Positions 50,973-60,088 of a stretch of 64,000 nt of DNA are shown here, in pieces (the first letter of the stretch is position 1; each line of letters begins with the position of its first letter). Under the pieces are notes generated by a model. The model ran no database searches. It saw only the letters and a program-made list of their open reading frames with translations, and was not told the DNA's origin. The stretch spans positions 42,482-106,481 of the forward strand of contig JBBQBI010000015.1 in assembly GCA_038363005.1 (NCBI GenBank), read 5' to 3'. The stretch comes from JAKOWB01 sp038363005. GTDB lineage: Bacteria; Pseudomonadota; Alphaproteobacteria; Kiloniellales; JACOMY01. The position numbers and the translations under genes are program-made.

Positions 50973-51812
50973 ATGAGCGACCCCAAGCCGCCTGCCCCGC
51001 CCGCCAACCTGCCGCCCGTGCAGCGCCTGCGCGCCATCATGGCCCGGCTGCGCGATCCAGCAACCGGCTGTCCCTGGGACCTGAAGCAGTCCTTCGCCAG
51101 CATCGCCCCCTACACCATAGAAGAGGCCTATGAGGTCGCCGAGGCGATCCGCCACGACGATATGGCGGGCCTGCAGGACGAGCTGGGCGACCTGCTGCTG
51201 CAGGTCGTGTTCCACGCCCGCATGGCCGAGGAAGCCGGCCACTTCGACCTGGACGGCGTGGCCACGGCGATCAACGACAAGATGATCCGCCGCCATCCGC
51301 ATGTGTTCGACAGCGGCGCCGCCGACACGCCCGATGCCGTGAGCCAGAGCTGGGAAGCCATCAAGGCGGCCGAGCGCGCCGCCAAGGCCGGCGGCCAGCC
51401 GATCTCGGTCCTCGACGGCGTCACCCTGGGCCAGCCGGCGCTGAGCCGCGCGGTGAAGCTGCAGAAGCGCGCGGTCGAGGTCGGCTTCGACTGGCCGCAC
51501 CTGGACCAGGTGATGGCCAAGGTCGAGGAGGAACTGGGCGAGGTTCAGGCCGAGCTGGCCGCGCCGCAGCGGGACAAGGCGCGCTTGACCGACGAGATCG
51601 GCGATCTACTGTTCGTCGTCGCCAACCTGGCACGCCACCTGAAGATCGATCCGGAAGCGGCGCTGCGCGGCTGCAATGCCAAGTTCGAGCGGCGCTTCCG
51701 CTACGTCGAGCAATCGCTGGCGGGCGAGGGCAAGTTACCCGGCGAGGCTACGCTGGACGAAATGGAGGCCCACTGGGTCGCCGCCAAACGCATCGAGAAG
51801 CAGCAGGGCTGA
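50973..51812 (+). CDS. mazG: Nucleoside triphosphate pyrophosphohydrolase MazG
   Basis: A 279-residue protein with two tandem MazG domains. The first begins PVQRLRAIMARLRDPATGCPWDLKQSF and has EEAYEVAEAI and DELGDLLLQVVFHARMAEE, the metal-binding EExxE/ExxD pattern. The second has EVQAELAAPQRDKARLTDEIGDLLFVVANLARHL. It hydrolyses NTPs to NMP and pyrophosphate, clearing damaged nucleotides. The SDR gene follows 13 bases later. Confidence 0.96.
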   Translation: MSDPKPPAPPANLPPVQRLRAIMARLRDPATGCPWDLKQSFASIAPYTIEEAYEVAEAIRHDDMAGLQDELGDLLLQVVFHARMAEEAGHFDLDGVATAINDKMIRRHPHVFDSGAADTPDAVSQSWEAIKAAERAAKAGGQPISVLDGVTLGQPALSRAVKLQKRAVEVGFDWPHLDQVMAKVEEELGEVQAELAAPQRDKARLTDEIGDLLFVVANLARHLKIDPEAALRGCNAKFERRFRYVEQSLAGEGKLPGEATLDEMEAHWVAAKRIEKQQG

Positions 51813-51825
51813 GAGGAAGACAGAC

Positions 51826-52581
51826 ATGACCAAGATCGCACTCATCACTGGCGCCACCGCCGGCTTCGGCGCCGCCACCGCCCGCCGCTTCGTCAAGGAC
51901 GGCCACAAGGTGGTGATCACCGGCCGCCGGCAGGATCGCCTGGACGCCATGGTCAAGGAACTGGGCGCCGACAAATGCCATGCGCTGAACTTCGACGTCT
52001 CCGACCGCCAGGCCGGCATCGACGCCATCGCCAGCCTGCCGCCGGCCTTCGCCAAGCTGAACGTACTGGTCAACAACGCCGGCGGCGCCAAAGGCCTGGA
52101 CCCGGCGCAGAGCGCCAACCTGGATGACTGGGACTGGATGGTCGACGTCAACATCAAGGGCCTGATGTACGTCGCCCGCGCCGTCCTGCCTGGCATGGTC
52201 GAGCGCAAGGACGGCGTGATCATCAACGTCGGCTCGGTCGCCGGCACCTACCCCTACCCCGGCGGCAACGCCTATGGCGGCGTGAAGGCCTTCGTGCACC
52301 AGTTCTCGCTGAACCTGCGCGCCGACCTGGTCGGCATGGGGGTGCGCGTCACCTCCTTCGAGCCCGGGCTGGCGGAGACCGAGTTCTCGCTGGTGCGCTT
52401 CAAGGGCGACGCCGAGAAGGCGGCCAACGTCTACAAGGGCACCAAGCCGCTGCAGCCCGCCGACATCGCCGACATGCTCTACTGGGTCGCCACGTTGCCG
52501 CCGCACGTCAACATCAACGTGCTGGAGGTGATGGCCGAGAAGCAGGCCTTCGGCCCCTTCGTGGTCAAGCGCGACGCCTGA
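51826..52581 (+). CDS. SDR oxidoreductase (YdfG-like)
   Basis: A 251-residue classical SDR: cofactor motif LITGATAGFGAATARRF, Arg-rich ITGRRQDRL favouring NADP, NNAGGAKGLDPAQSANLDDWDWM (typical of YdfG), INVGSVAGTYPYPGG and the catalytic YGGVK. YdfG acts on 3-hydroxy acids including L-allo-threonine; that makes the adjacent D-threonine-aldolase-like gene a sensible partner. Ribosome site GAGAGGAAG. Confidence 0.92.
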   Translation: MTKIALITGATAGFGAATARRFVKDGHKVVITGRRQDRLDAMVKELGADKCHALNFDVSDRQAGIDAIASLPPAFAKLNVLVNNAGGAKGLDPAQSANLDDWDWMVDVNIKGLMYVARAVLPGMVERKDGVIINVGSVAGTYPYPGGNAYGGVKAFVHQFSLNLRADLVGMGVRVTSFEPGLAETEFSLVRFKGDAEKAANVYKGTKPLQPADIADMLYWVATLPPHVNINVLEVMAEKQAFGPFVVKRDA

Positions 52582-52593
52582 TCGGGCAGCAGC

Positions 52594-53718
52594 ATGACCC
52601 AGCCGCCGCCTGCCCGCATTGGCGACCCCCTGGAAGCAGTCGACACCCCTGCCCTGTTGATCGACCTCGAGGCCTTCGAGGCCAATCTGGCCCGGATGGC
52701 GTGGTTGGCGCGCGACCTCGGCGTGCGCCTGCGGCCGCACGCCAAGACGCACAAGTCGCCGGTGGTGGCGCTGCGCCAGGCGGCGCTGGGCGCCGTCGGC
52801 CAGTGCTGCCAGAAAGTGGCCGAGGCAGAGATCCTGGCGGCCGGCGGCATCGGTGACATCCTGATCAGCAATCAGGTGGTCGGTGCCCCCAAGCTGGAGC
52901 GCCTGGGCGCGCTGGCGCGGCAGGTGCGCCTGTCGGTTTGCGCCGACGACGCCGGCAACGTCGCCGACCTGGGTCGCGCGGCCGAGCGCTATGGCGCGAC
53001 GCTGACGGTGCTGGTGGAAATCGACGCCGGCATGGGTCGTTGTGGCACCCAGCCGGGCGAACCGGCCGCGGCCCTGGCGCAGGTCATTGCCGGCACGCCG
53101 GGATTGGTCTTCGGCGGGCTGCAGGCCTATCACGGCTCCGCCCAGCACATCCGTGGCCATGGCGAGCGCGGCCAGGCCATCGCCAAGGCCGGCGAGCGGG
53201 TGCGCGAGACGCTGGCGGCGCTGGAGCGGCGCGGCATCCCCTGCCCCATCGTCACCGGCGCCGGCACCGGCACCTTCGTCTTCGAGGGCGCCTCGGGCCT
53301 GTGGGGCGAGCTGCAGTGTGGCTCCTATGCCTTCATGGATGCCGACTACGCCCAGAACCTCGATGTCGAAGGCGAGCCGATCAGCGGCTTCCGCCACAGC
53401 CTCTTCCTCTGGGCCACGGTGATGAGCCGACCGACGGCCGACCGCGCGGTCTGCGACGTCGGGCTGAAGTCCACCACGACGGAGTCAGGCCTGCCGCTGG
53501 TCGCCGACCTGGCGGATGTCACCTATCGTGGCGCCTCCGACGAGCATGGCACGCTGATCGTCGGTACCAGGGCGGCGCCGCTGCCGCTTGGCAGCAAGTT
53601 GCGCCTGATCCCGGGGCACTGCGATCCGACGATCAACCTGCACGACTGGTACGTCGGCATCCGCGCCGGCCGCGTCGAAGCCCTTTGGCCGATCGCCGCG
53701 CGTGGCGCCTCGACCTGA
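52594..53718 (+). CDS. D-threonine aldolase / D-serine dehydratase-like PLP enzyme
   Basis: A 374-residue fold-type III PLP enzyme. The opening VDTPALLIDLEAFEANLARM and the PLP lysine in RPHAKTHKSP match the DSD1/D-threonine-aldolase family; the C-terminal metal motif LIPGHCDPTINLHDWYVG has the His/Cys ligands. It would cleave or dehydrate a beta-hydroxy-D-amino acid. It lies 12 bases after the YdfG-like SDR, suggesting a shared beta-hydroxy amino-acid route. Confidence 0.9.
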   Translation: MTQPPPARIGDPLEAVDTPALLIDLEAFEANLARMAWLARDLGVRLRPHAKTHKSPVVALRQAALGAVGQCCQKVAEAEILAAGGIGDILISNQVVGAPKLERLGALARQVRLSVCADDAGNVADLGRAAERYGATLTVLVEIDAGMGRCGTQPGEPAAALAQVIAGTPGLVFGGLQAYHGSAQHIRGHGERGQAIAKAGERVRETLAALERRGIPCPIVTGAGTGTFVFEGASGLWGELQCGSYAFMDADYAQNLDVEGEPISGFRHSLFLWATVMSRPTADRAVCDVGLKSTTTESGLPLVADLADVTYRGASDEHGTLIVGTRAAPLPLGSKLRLIPGHCDPTINLHDWYVGIRAGRVEALWPIAARGAST

Positions 53719-53730
53719 TCGCCGCGACGA

Positions 53731-54729
53731 CTACTGCGGCACCAGCTCGACGCGGCGGTTCTTGGCCCGGCCCTCCTCGGTGGTGTTGGGCGCCACCGGA
53801 GCCATCAGTCCGGCGCCGGCCGCCTTCAGGCGCGTCGCCGCGATACCCTTGCCGGCCAACCAGTCGACCACGGCGGCGGCCCGCTTATAGGACAGATCGA
53901 GGTTGAACTCGAAGCTGCCCTCGTTGTCGGTGTGGCCGACGATGTAGAGCCCGGCCGACGGGTTGTCGGTCAGGTACTTCACCACCTGCCCAAGCGAGTC
54001 CGCGGACTCCGGCTTGATGTCAGTGGAGCCGGTGTCGAAGGTGATGCCATAGAGCGCGATGCGGCCGGTCTCGCGGATCGACTTGTCGATCTCGCTGGCC
54101 TCGACCACCACCATGTTGTCTTCCATGCCTTCGGTCACGATGACATCGAGCAGCGCCAGGGCGTGTTCCTGTATCGCCTTGTCCATGTCGAAGGTCTCGA
54201 TGGCGACATAGAGCGAGACATAGACGTCACCCTCCGGCCGGCTGAGCTTGGCCGCCAGGTAGCGCACGTCCTTCGGAAAGGAGAAGGCGTACTCCGTCAT
54301 CTGGCCATGGTTGGTCAGCTTTTCGCCCAGGACGTAGAGCGCGAACTGGGTCAAGGCGCCGCCCTCGTTCGGGCCGCAGTCGGCGGCCTTGCACTGGTAG
54401 AGGATCTCGAAGCCCTGCTTCTCCAACTCCTTCTGGTAGTTGCGGTAGACCTCGAGGCTCGAGCGCTTCTCCGGCGCCACATAGATGATGCGAGTCCACG
54501 CCCCCTCGACATCGAGCTGGCTCTCGAAGGTCGGCTCATAGGCCAGCTGCTTGCCGGTCGGGATGGTGAACTCGTCGAACTCGTGGAACTGGTAGCCGAG
54601 GATCCAGGAACCGGCATAGCGCTTCAGCAGCGGGTGATCGGCCGATCCCTCGACGTCGGTTTCCTGGGCCGCCGCAGGCAGCGCGCAGAAGATCAGCAGC
54701 AACGAGAACAGCGATGCCAGACGGCGCAT
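53731..54729 (-). CDS. OmpA-family protein with DUF4892-like N-terminal domain
   Basis: A 332-residue exported protein: signal peptide (LASLFSLLLIFCALPAAA), a DUF4892-like region (DHPLLKRYAGSWILGYQFHEFDEF ... RNYQKELEKQGFEILYQCKAADCG), and a C-terminal OmpA domain (ALYGITFDTGSTDIKPESADSLGQV, IVGHTDNEGSFEFNLDLSYKRAAAVVDWL, KNRRVEL) that binds peptidoglycan. No outer-membrane barrel is present, so it is probably periplasmic and wall-attached. Confidence 0.9.
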   Translation of the reverse strand: MRRLASLFSLLLIFCALPAAAQETDVEGSADHPLLKRYAGSWILGYQFHEFDEFTIPTGKQLAYEPTFESQLDVEGAWTRIIYVAPEKRSSLEVYRNYQKELEKQGFEILYQCKAADCGPNEGGALTQFALYVLGEKLTNHGQMTEYAFSFPKDVRYLAAKLSRPEGDVYVSLYVAIETFDMDKAIQEHALALLDVIVTEGMEDNMVVVEASEIDKSIRETGRIALYGITFDTGSTDIKPESADSLGQVVKYLTDNPSAGLYIVGHTDNEGSFEFNLDLSYKRAAAVVDWLAGKGIAATRLKAAGAGLMAPVAPNTTEEGRAKNRRVELVPQ

Positions 54730-54907
54730 GTCACGACTCCAAGCGGGAAGTGGGACGGCATCTTAGCCGCAGTTGGCAAGCGCGCCGGGGCGGAATTGCC
54801 GTCACCGGGGCGCTGCGGCGCGCAATTCTCTTGCCTGCGGTCACCTACTATCAATAGGTTCTGCTGGGGCATTGAACAGACGATGTATTTTCATTCGAGG
54901 ATTGTCC

Positions 54908-55828
54908 GTGCCGGACGACGTTCGCAACCTGAACGCGCCGCTCCGCGCCGAGGACCTGGCCCCGCTTGGCCGGCGTTGCCGGTTCGTCCAGCTCCATGGA
55001 CCGCTGAGCGACGGCGACTATCGCAGCCTTGGTGAACTGCTCGCCAGCTATCCGCTGGTGACGCTCCGCGTCGCCAGCGAGGCGACCCGCGACCTGGAGT
55101 TCCTGCGCTACTTTCCCAGCCTGAGGCGCCTGCATTTCGACCTCCTCGATCTGCGCAGCGTGGAGGGCCTGAATCACCTGCCGCGTGACCTGATCTATCT
55201 CGGCTGGGGCGCGACGCGCAGCGGCCGCGGTTCCCTCAAGGTGCTGCAGCGGTTCCGTCGCCTGCGGCAGCTGGCGCTGGAAGGCCAGCAGCGCGATCTG
55301 GAGGTGATCGGCGAGTTGCGGCAGCTGCGTGAGCTGACGCTGCGGTCGGTGCGGCTGCCCGACCTGACGATCCTGCAGTCGCTGGCCCGCCTGCGCCGCC
55401 TGCACTTCCTGCTGGGCGGCAACCTCGACCTGGCACCGCTGCGTACCCTGCACGCGGTCGAGGCGCTATCGCTGCTGCGAGTGCGCGGCCTGGCCGATCT
55501 CTCGCCGTTGGCCGGGATGGCCGGACTGCAGGAGCTGACGCTGCACGACCTGCCGAAGGTCACGGCCCTGCCCAGCCTGGCCCGCCTGGCGAAGCTGCGC
55601 CGCGTCGAGATCCAGAATCTGAAGAACCTGCGCGATCTATCGCCCCTGGCCGAGGCGCCGGTTCTGGAAGAGGTCCGCCTCTATGCCATGCGGCACAGCG
55701 ATACCGACGTCCTGACGCCGCTGCTGGGCCGCCCCAGCCTGCGCCGCAGCGTCTTCCTGTTCGGAAGCGAGGCGAAGAGTGCCGAGGCACGCCGCCGCTT
55801 CGCGCATCGCGAAAAGGAAAACGCCTAG
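54908..55828 (+). CDS. Leucine-rich-repeat-like protein
   Basis: A 306-residue soluble protein made of repeating LxxLxxLxL units from about residue 55 to 270 (FLRYFPSLRRLHFDLLDLRSVEGL, LRQLRELTLRSVRLPDLTIL, LAGMAGLQELTLHDLPKVTAL), as in bacterial leucine-rich repeat solenoids. No signal peptide. GTG at 54908 follows GAGGA by seven bases. A protein-interaction role is likely; the partner is unknown. Confidence 0.75.
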   Translation: MPDDVRNLNAPLRAEDLAPLGRRCRFVQLHGPLSDGDYRSLGELLASYPLVTLRVASEATRDLEFLRYFPSLRRLHFDLLDLRSVEGLNHLPRDLIYLGWGATRSGRGSLKVLQRFRRLRQLALEGQQRDLEVIGELRQLRELTLRSVRLPDLTILQSLARLRRLHFLLGGNLDLAPLRTLHAVEALSLLRVRGLADLSPLAGMAGLQELTLHDLPKVTALPSLARLAKLRRVEIQNLKNLRDLSPLAEAPVLEEVRLYAMRHSDTDVLTPLLGRPSLRRSVFLFGSEAKSAEARRRFAHREKENA

Positions 55829-55939
55829 GCAGTGCGGCGGCGCGCCGCTGCGCCAAGGCGCGGCCAGACCAGAGGTTGCCGAACCGCCGCGCTTGGCGCA
55901 CTTTCTGTAGAGTCGCACACCCGCCCCTAGGAGCGACCG

Positions 55940-57343
55940 ATGACGGCAGCTGACGCGGTCGATCTGGCCCGCATCCAGTTCGGCTTCACCATCTCGTTCC
56001 ACATCCTCTTCCCCGCCTTCACCATTGGGCTGGCCAGCTACCTGGCGGTGCTGGAGGCGCTGTGGCTGAAGACCGGCCGCGAGGTCTACCGCGACCTCTA
56101 TCGCTTCTGGGTGCGTATCTTCGCCGTTTCCTTCGGCATGGGCGTCGTCTCCGGCGTGGTGATGAGCTACGAGTTCGGCACCAACTGGAGCCGGCTCAGC
56201 GACATCGCCGGCAATATCCTGGGGCCGCTGCTGACCTATGAGGTGCTGACCGCCTTCTTCCTGGAAGCCGGCTTCCTCGGCATCATGCTGTTCGGCTGGG
56301 GTCGGGTCGGCCGCAAGCTGCACTTCCTGGCCACGCTGCTGGTGGCGGTCGGCACGCTGATTTCCAGCTTCTGGATCCTGTCCGCCAACTCCTGGATGCA
56401 CACGCCGGCCGGCTACGCCATGGTCGACGGCCGCTTCGTGCCGGACGACTGGTGGGAGATCATCTTCAACCCCTCTTTCCCCTATCGGCTGGTGCACATG
56501 GTGCTGGCGGCCTACCTCACCACCGCCTTCGCGGTTGGCGCGGTCGGTGCCTGGCACCTGCTGCGCCACCGGCGCGACGGCAGCCGCGGCGAGGCCGCGC
56601 GCATCATGTTCTCCATGGCGCTGTGGATGGCGGCCCTGGTGACGCCGCTGCAGATCGTCGCCGGCGACGCCCATGGCCTCAACACGCTGCAGTACCAGCC
56701 GGCCAAGATCGCCGCGATGGAGGGCCATTGGGAGACGCAGAAGGGGGCGCCGCTGATCCTGTTCGGCTGGCCCGACATGGCCGCCGAGGACACCAAGTGG
56801 AAGATTGAGATCCCCCACCTCGGCAGCCTGATCCTGACGCACGACTGGGACGGCGAGTTGAAGGGTCTGAAGGATTGGCCGCCGGAGGAGCGGCCCAACG
56901 CCACGCTGATCTTCTGGACCTTCCGCATCATGGTGGGCATTGGCTTCGGCATGTTGGGCCTGGGCGTGATGAGTCTGTGGCTACGCTGGCGCGGCCGGCT
57001 TTATGACCATCCCTGGTTTCTGCGCCTGGCGGTGCTGATGGGGCCGGCTGGCTTCGTCGCCATCCTGGCCGGCTGGATCACCACGGAATCCGGGCGCCAG
57101 CCCTGGGTGATCTATGGCCTGTTGAAGACCGCCGACGCGGCCTCGCCAGTGCCGGCCGGCAGCGTCGCGACCTCGCTGGGGATCTTCATCGTTGTCTACC
57201 TGACGGTGTTTGGCGCCGGACTGTTCTACCTGCTGCGGCTGGCCGCCAAGGGGCCGGAGCAGACGCCGGAGTCGCCCAAGGGTGGGCCGGGCGAGCCCAA
57301 GCAGCCACTGCGGCCGCTGTCGGCCGCCGAAGCGGCGGAGTGA
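55940..57343 (+). CDS. cydA: Cytochrome bd-type ubiquinol oxidase subunit I (CioA-like)
   Basis: A 467-residue membrane subunit with about nine helices. The heme ligands are visible: His in FTISFHILFPAFT near residue 21, His in FPYRLVHMVLAAY near 190, and Met in the later helix region. The quinol-binding Q-loop contains GWPDMAAEDTKWKIEIPHLGSLILTHDWDGELKGL and is short, as in cyanide-insensitive (CIO) oxidases. It reduces O2 to water using ubiquinol without proton pumping. It is the first gene of a three-gene operon. Confidence 0.95.
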   Translation: MTAADAVDLARIQFGFTISFHILFPAFTIGLASYLAVLEALWLKTGREVYRDLYRFWVRIFAVSFGMGVVSGVVMSYEFGTNWSRLSDIAGNILGPLLTYEVLTAFFLEAGFLGIMLFGWGRVGRKLHFLATLLVAVGTLISSFWILSANSWMHTPAGYAMVDGRFVPDDWWEIIFNPSFPYRLVHMVLAAYLTTAFAVGAVGAWHLLRHRRDGSRGEAARIMFSMALWMAALVTPLQIVAGDAHGLNTLQYQPAKIAAMEGHWETQKGAPLILFGWPDMAAEDTKWKIEIPHLGSLILTHDWDGELKGLKDWPPEERPNATLIFWTFRIMVGIGFGMLGLGVMSLWLRWRGRLYDHPWFLRLAVLMGPAGFVAILAGWITTESGRQPWVIYGLLKTADAASPVPAGSVATSLGIFIVVYLTVFGAGLFYLLRLAAKGPEQTPESPKGGPGEPKQPLRPLSAAEAAE

Positions 57344-57348
57344 GCGCC

Positions 57349-58353
57349 ATGGAACTCGACCTGCCACTGATCTGGGCCGGTGTGATCGCCTTCGGCGTCA
57401 TCATGTACGTGCTGATGGACGGCTTTGACCTCGGCATCGGCATCCTCTTCCCGCTGTTCCGCGACAAGAGCGACCGCGACACTATGATGAACTCCGTCGC
57501 GCCGATCTGGGACGGCAACGAGACCTGGATGGTGCTGGGCGGCGCCGGCCTGTTCGGCGCCTTCCCGCTGGCCTATGCGGTGCTGCTGCCGGCGCTCTAC
57601 CTGCCGCTGATCCTGATGCTGATCGGGTTGATCTTCCGCGGCGTCGCCTTCGAGTTCCGCTTCAAGGCCGGCGATCGCGGCCGGCGCTGGTGGGACCTGG
57701 CCTTCATGGGCGGGTCAACCCTGGCCACGCTGATGCAGGGCATGGCGCTGGGCAGTTTCATCCAGGGCATCCCAGTGGTGGACCGCGGCTATGCCGGCGG
57801 CGCCCTCGACTGGCTGAACCCCTTCTCGCTGTTCGTCGGCCTGGGGCTGGTCGCCGGCTATGCCTTGCTGGGCGCCGCCTGGCTGGTGTTGAAGACCGAG
57901 GGCGCGCTGCAGCAGCGCCTCTGGGGCATGATCCTGCCGCTGACCGGACTGGTGCTGGCGGTGCTGGCCGGGGTGTCAGTCTGGACGCCGCTGGAACGCG
58001 CGCCGATCGCCGCGCGCTGGTTCGACTGGCCCAACATCCTGTACCTGGCGCCGGTGCCGCTGCTGGTGGGCCTGGTGGCGCTGCTGATCCTACGCGCGGT
58101 GCGGCAGCGGAAAGACCGCCAACCCTTCCTGCTCGCCATGACGCTCTTCGTGCTGTCCTACGCCGGGTTGGCCATCAGCCTGTGGCCCAACATCATCCCG
58201 CCCGACATCACCATCTGGGATGCCGCCTCGCCGCCTGAGAGCCAGCTGTTCCTCATCGTCGGGGTCGCCATCATGGTGCCGATCATCCTGGCCTACACCG
58301 CCTATAGCTACTGGGTGTTCCGCGGCAAGGTGCAGGGAGAGCACTACCATTGA
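57349..58353 (+). CDS. cydB: Cytochrome bd-type ubiquinol oxidase subunit II
   Basis: A 334-residue membrane protein: WAGVIAFGVIMYVLMDGFDLGIGILFPLFRD, WDGNETWMVLGGAGLFGAFPLAYAVLLPALYLP and FRGVAFEFRFK are the conserved CydB blocks. The ATG at 57349 has GGAG eight bases upstream; a GTG at 57340 overlapping the cydA stop is the alternative. It forms the heterodimer with CydA, and the TTG of the next small gene overlaps its end. Confidence 0.95.
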   Translation: MELDLPLIWAGVIAFGVIMYVLMDGFDLGIGILFPLFRDKSDRDTMMNSVAPIWDGNETWMVLGGAGLFGAFPLAYAVLLPALYLPLILMLIGLIFRGVAFEFRFKAGDRGRRWWDLAFMGGSTLATLMQGMALGSFIQGIPVVDRGYAGGALDWLNPFSLFVGLGLVAGYALLGAAWLVLKTEGALQQRLWGMILPLTGLVLAVLAGVSVWTPLERAPIAARWFDWPNILYLAPVPLLVGLVALLILRAVRQRKDRQPFLLAMTLFVLSYAGLAISLWPNIIPPDITIWDAASPPESQLFLIVGVAIMVPIILAYTAYSYWVFRGKVQGEHYH

Positions 58354-58475
58354 GCCCACGCAGCTTCCTGAAGACCCGCACCCGCCACTGGCTGTGGTTC
58401 TTCGGCCTGTGGATCGTCGGCTTCGGCGGCACGGCGGCGCTGGTCTATCTGGTGAAGTGGGCGATGGGGCTGTAG
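58350..58475 (+). CDS. Small CydX-like subunit (DUF2474 type)
   Basis: A TTG start overlapping the cydB stop opens a 41-residue protein: SPRSFLKTRTRHWLWFFGLW, then IVGFGGTAALVYLVKWAMGL. One membrane helix with a basic N-terminus, length and position match DUF2474, the small third protein of CIO-type oxidase operons. An AGGGAGAG site lies nine bases upstream. It probably stabilises the oxidase, as CydX does in E. coli. Confidence 0.85.
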   Translation: MSPRSFLKTRTRHWLWFFGLWIVGFGGTAALVYLVKWAMGL

Positions 58476-58493
58476 CAGCTCAGGACAGCGACC

Positions 58494-59312
58494 TCAGTCC
58501 TGTCCCAGCAGGACCTCATAAAGCCGCTCCCAGCTCCCAGCATCCGGTGCCAGCAGCAGGCCGATGCCTTCGTGGCGCAGCGGCGTGTAGTCGACGCCAT
58601 CATCGGTGAAGCGGCAGACCGCGCCGGCTTCTTGCAGGGCCAGGCAGCCCGGCGCGTGATCCCAGGGCTTCAGCTTGGTGAAAAAGGAAAAGTCCATTTC
58701 CCCGCCGAGCAGCCGCAGGTATTCGATCGAGGCTGCCTGCTTGCTCTTCTGCGCGTCGACGCGGCTGCGCCGCTGCTGCATCAGGCGCCCCAGCTCCGGA
58801 GTCGAGAACATGCCGGCGTGCAGCGTTCCCTTTAGTGCTGCCGGCGGCCGATCAGCATCGGCGATGCGCACCCGCCGCCCGTCCAGCAGGGCGCCGGCCC
58901 CGCGTTCCACCATCGCGCTGCGCTTCAGGATGGGCGCGTAGATCCAGCCGGCCTGGCTGACGCCACCGCGCACCAGGGCAACCTGGACCGCGAAGTTCTC
59001 CACCCCGCGCGAGAAATTGCCGGTGCCGTCGATCGGATCGATCACCCAGACCGGGTCGTCGCCGCGCAGCAGCTCTAGAAGGCGGGGATCGGCCGCCACG
59101 GCCTCCTCCCCCACCACCACGGAGCCCGGCAGCAGGGCGGTCAGGCGGCGCTCCAGCGCCTGCTCGGCGGCGACGTCGGCCACGGTCACCAACTCGCCGC
59201 CGGCCTTCTCGCTGATGTCGCCGGCCGCCAGCTTCTGGAAGCGCGGCACGATCTCCAGCGCAGCGACTTCCATCAGGATGTCGGCGATGCGTTCGGGGTC
59301 GGGGATGTTCAT
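58494..59312 (-). CDS. Inositol-monophosphatase family phosphatase
   Basis: A 272-residue metal-dependent phosphatase. The motifs are VTVADVAAEQAL, VVGEEAV (GEE), WVIDPIDGTGNFSRGVENFAVQVAL (DPIDGT) and KPWDHAPGCLALQEAGA (WDHAPG), all complete. Substrates in this family include inositol-1-phosphate, histidinol phosphate, 3'-phosphoadenosine phosphate and fructose-1,6-bisphosphate; which applies is undetermined. Confidence 0.93.
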   Translation of the reverse strand: MNIPDPERIADILMEVAALEIVPRFQKLAAGDISEKAGGELVTVADVAAEQALERRLTALLPGSVVVGEEAVAADPRLLELLRGDDPVWVIDPIDGTGNFSRGVENFAVQVALVRGGVSQAGWIYAPILKRSAMVERGAGALLDGRRVRIADADRPPAALKGTLHAGMFSTPELGRLMQQRRSRVDAQKSKQAASIEYLRLLGGEMDFSFFTKLKPWDHAPGCLALQEAGAVCRFTDDGVDYTPLRHEGIGLLLAPDAGSWERLYEVLLGQD

Positions 59313-59365
59313 GGGCCAGAGCTAATGCGCCAGCCCCGCCAGGGAAAGTCCAAAAGCAACATCCG

Positions 59366-60088
59366 TCAGTCGGCCCAGCCCTGCCGCAGCGCCCGCTGCT
59401 CGGCATCCGCGCTCATGGCCGGCGCCGCGCCCAGGCCATCGAGATAGGCCGCGAGGCTCTCGACCGCGCCGTCCGAGGCCGGGGCATAGCCGCCGCCGGT
59501 CGCGGCCGGGTCGGCTACCACCAGGGCGAGCTGCCAGGTACCCGCCTGCCGGCAGGCCAGGCCGCGCAGTCCCTGTTCAGCGCTGACCAGCGCAAAGGCG
59601 CGACAGACCCCGTCGGCCACGGGGTAGCTGGCCAGCAGGCGCAGCTGGCTGCCGTCTGGCAGGGCGATTGTCGCGCCGCTGGGACTGGACTGCAGCGCCT
59701 CCAGCAGCGCCGGATCACCGGCCAGCAGGCCGGCCGCCGGTTCCAGCCTGCCGCCGCGGCCGAGCAGAAAGCCGCCCAGCGCCGCCGCCAATAGCAGCGA
59801 GGCCGCCAGGGCCAAGCCCCAGCGCGGCAGGGCAATTCGCCATGGCCGGCGCAGCGGCAGGACGCTGGCGCCTTGCAGTGGCGCCGTCAGGCGTTCCGGT
59901 GGCGCAGCGACCAGCAGTCCGGCAAAGGCGTCATGGGCCAGGCGGCGCGTGCGGCGGAAATCCTCGGCGCGGGCCGCCAGCGCAGGGTCGGCAGCGATGC
60001 GCCCGGCGAGTTCCGCCGCGGTCGCGGGCTCAAGTTCGCCGTCGACAAAGGCCATCAGCATCTCGTCCCTCACCTCTGTCTGAGTCAT
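59366..60088 (-). CDS. Anti-sigma factor
   Basis: A 240-residue protein: an N-terminal anti-sigma segment (LMAFVDGELEPATAAELAGRIAADPALAARAEDFRRTRRLAHDAF), a single membrane helix (WGLALAASLLLAAALGGFLLG) and a periplasmic domain of about 120 residues (LRLLASYPVADGVCRAFALVSAEQGLRGLACRQ) with two Cys. No HxxxCxxC zinc motif is seen. Its ATG overlaps the sigma stop by 4 bases, giving coupled expression. It should hold the sigma at the membrane until an envelope signal arrives. Confidence 0.88.
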   Translation of the reverse strand: MTQTEVRDEMLMAFVDGELEPATAAELAGRIAADPALAARAEDFRRTRRLAHDAFAGLLVAAPPERLTAPLQGASVLPLRRPWRIALPRWGLALAASLLLAAALGGFLLGRGGRLEPAAGLLAGDPALLEALQSSPSGATIALPDGSQLRLLASYPVADGVCRAFALVSAEQGLRGLACRQAGTWQLALVVADPAATGGGYAPASDGAVESLAAYLDGLGAAPAMSADAEQRALRQGWAD

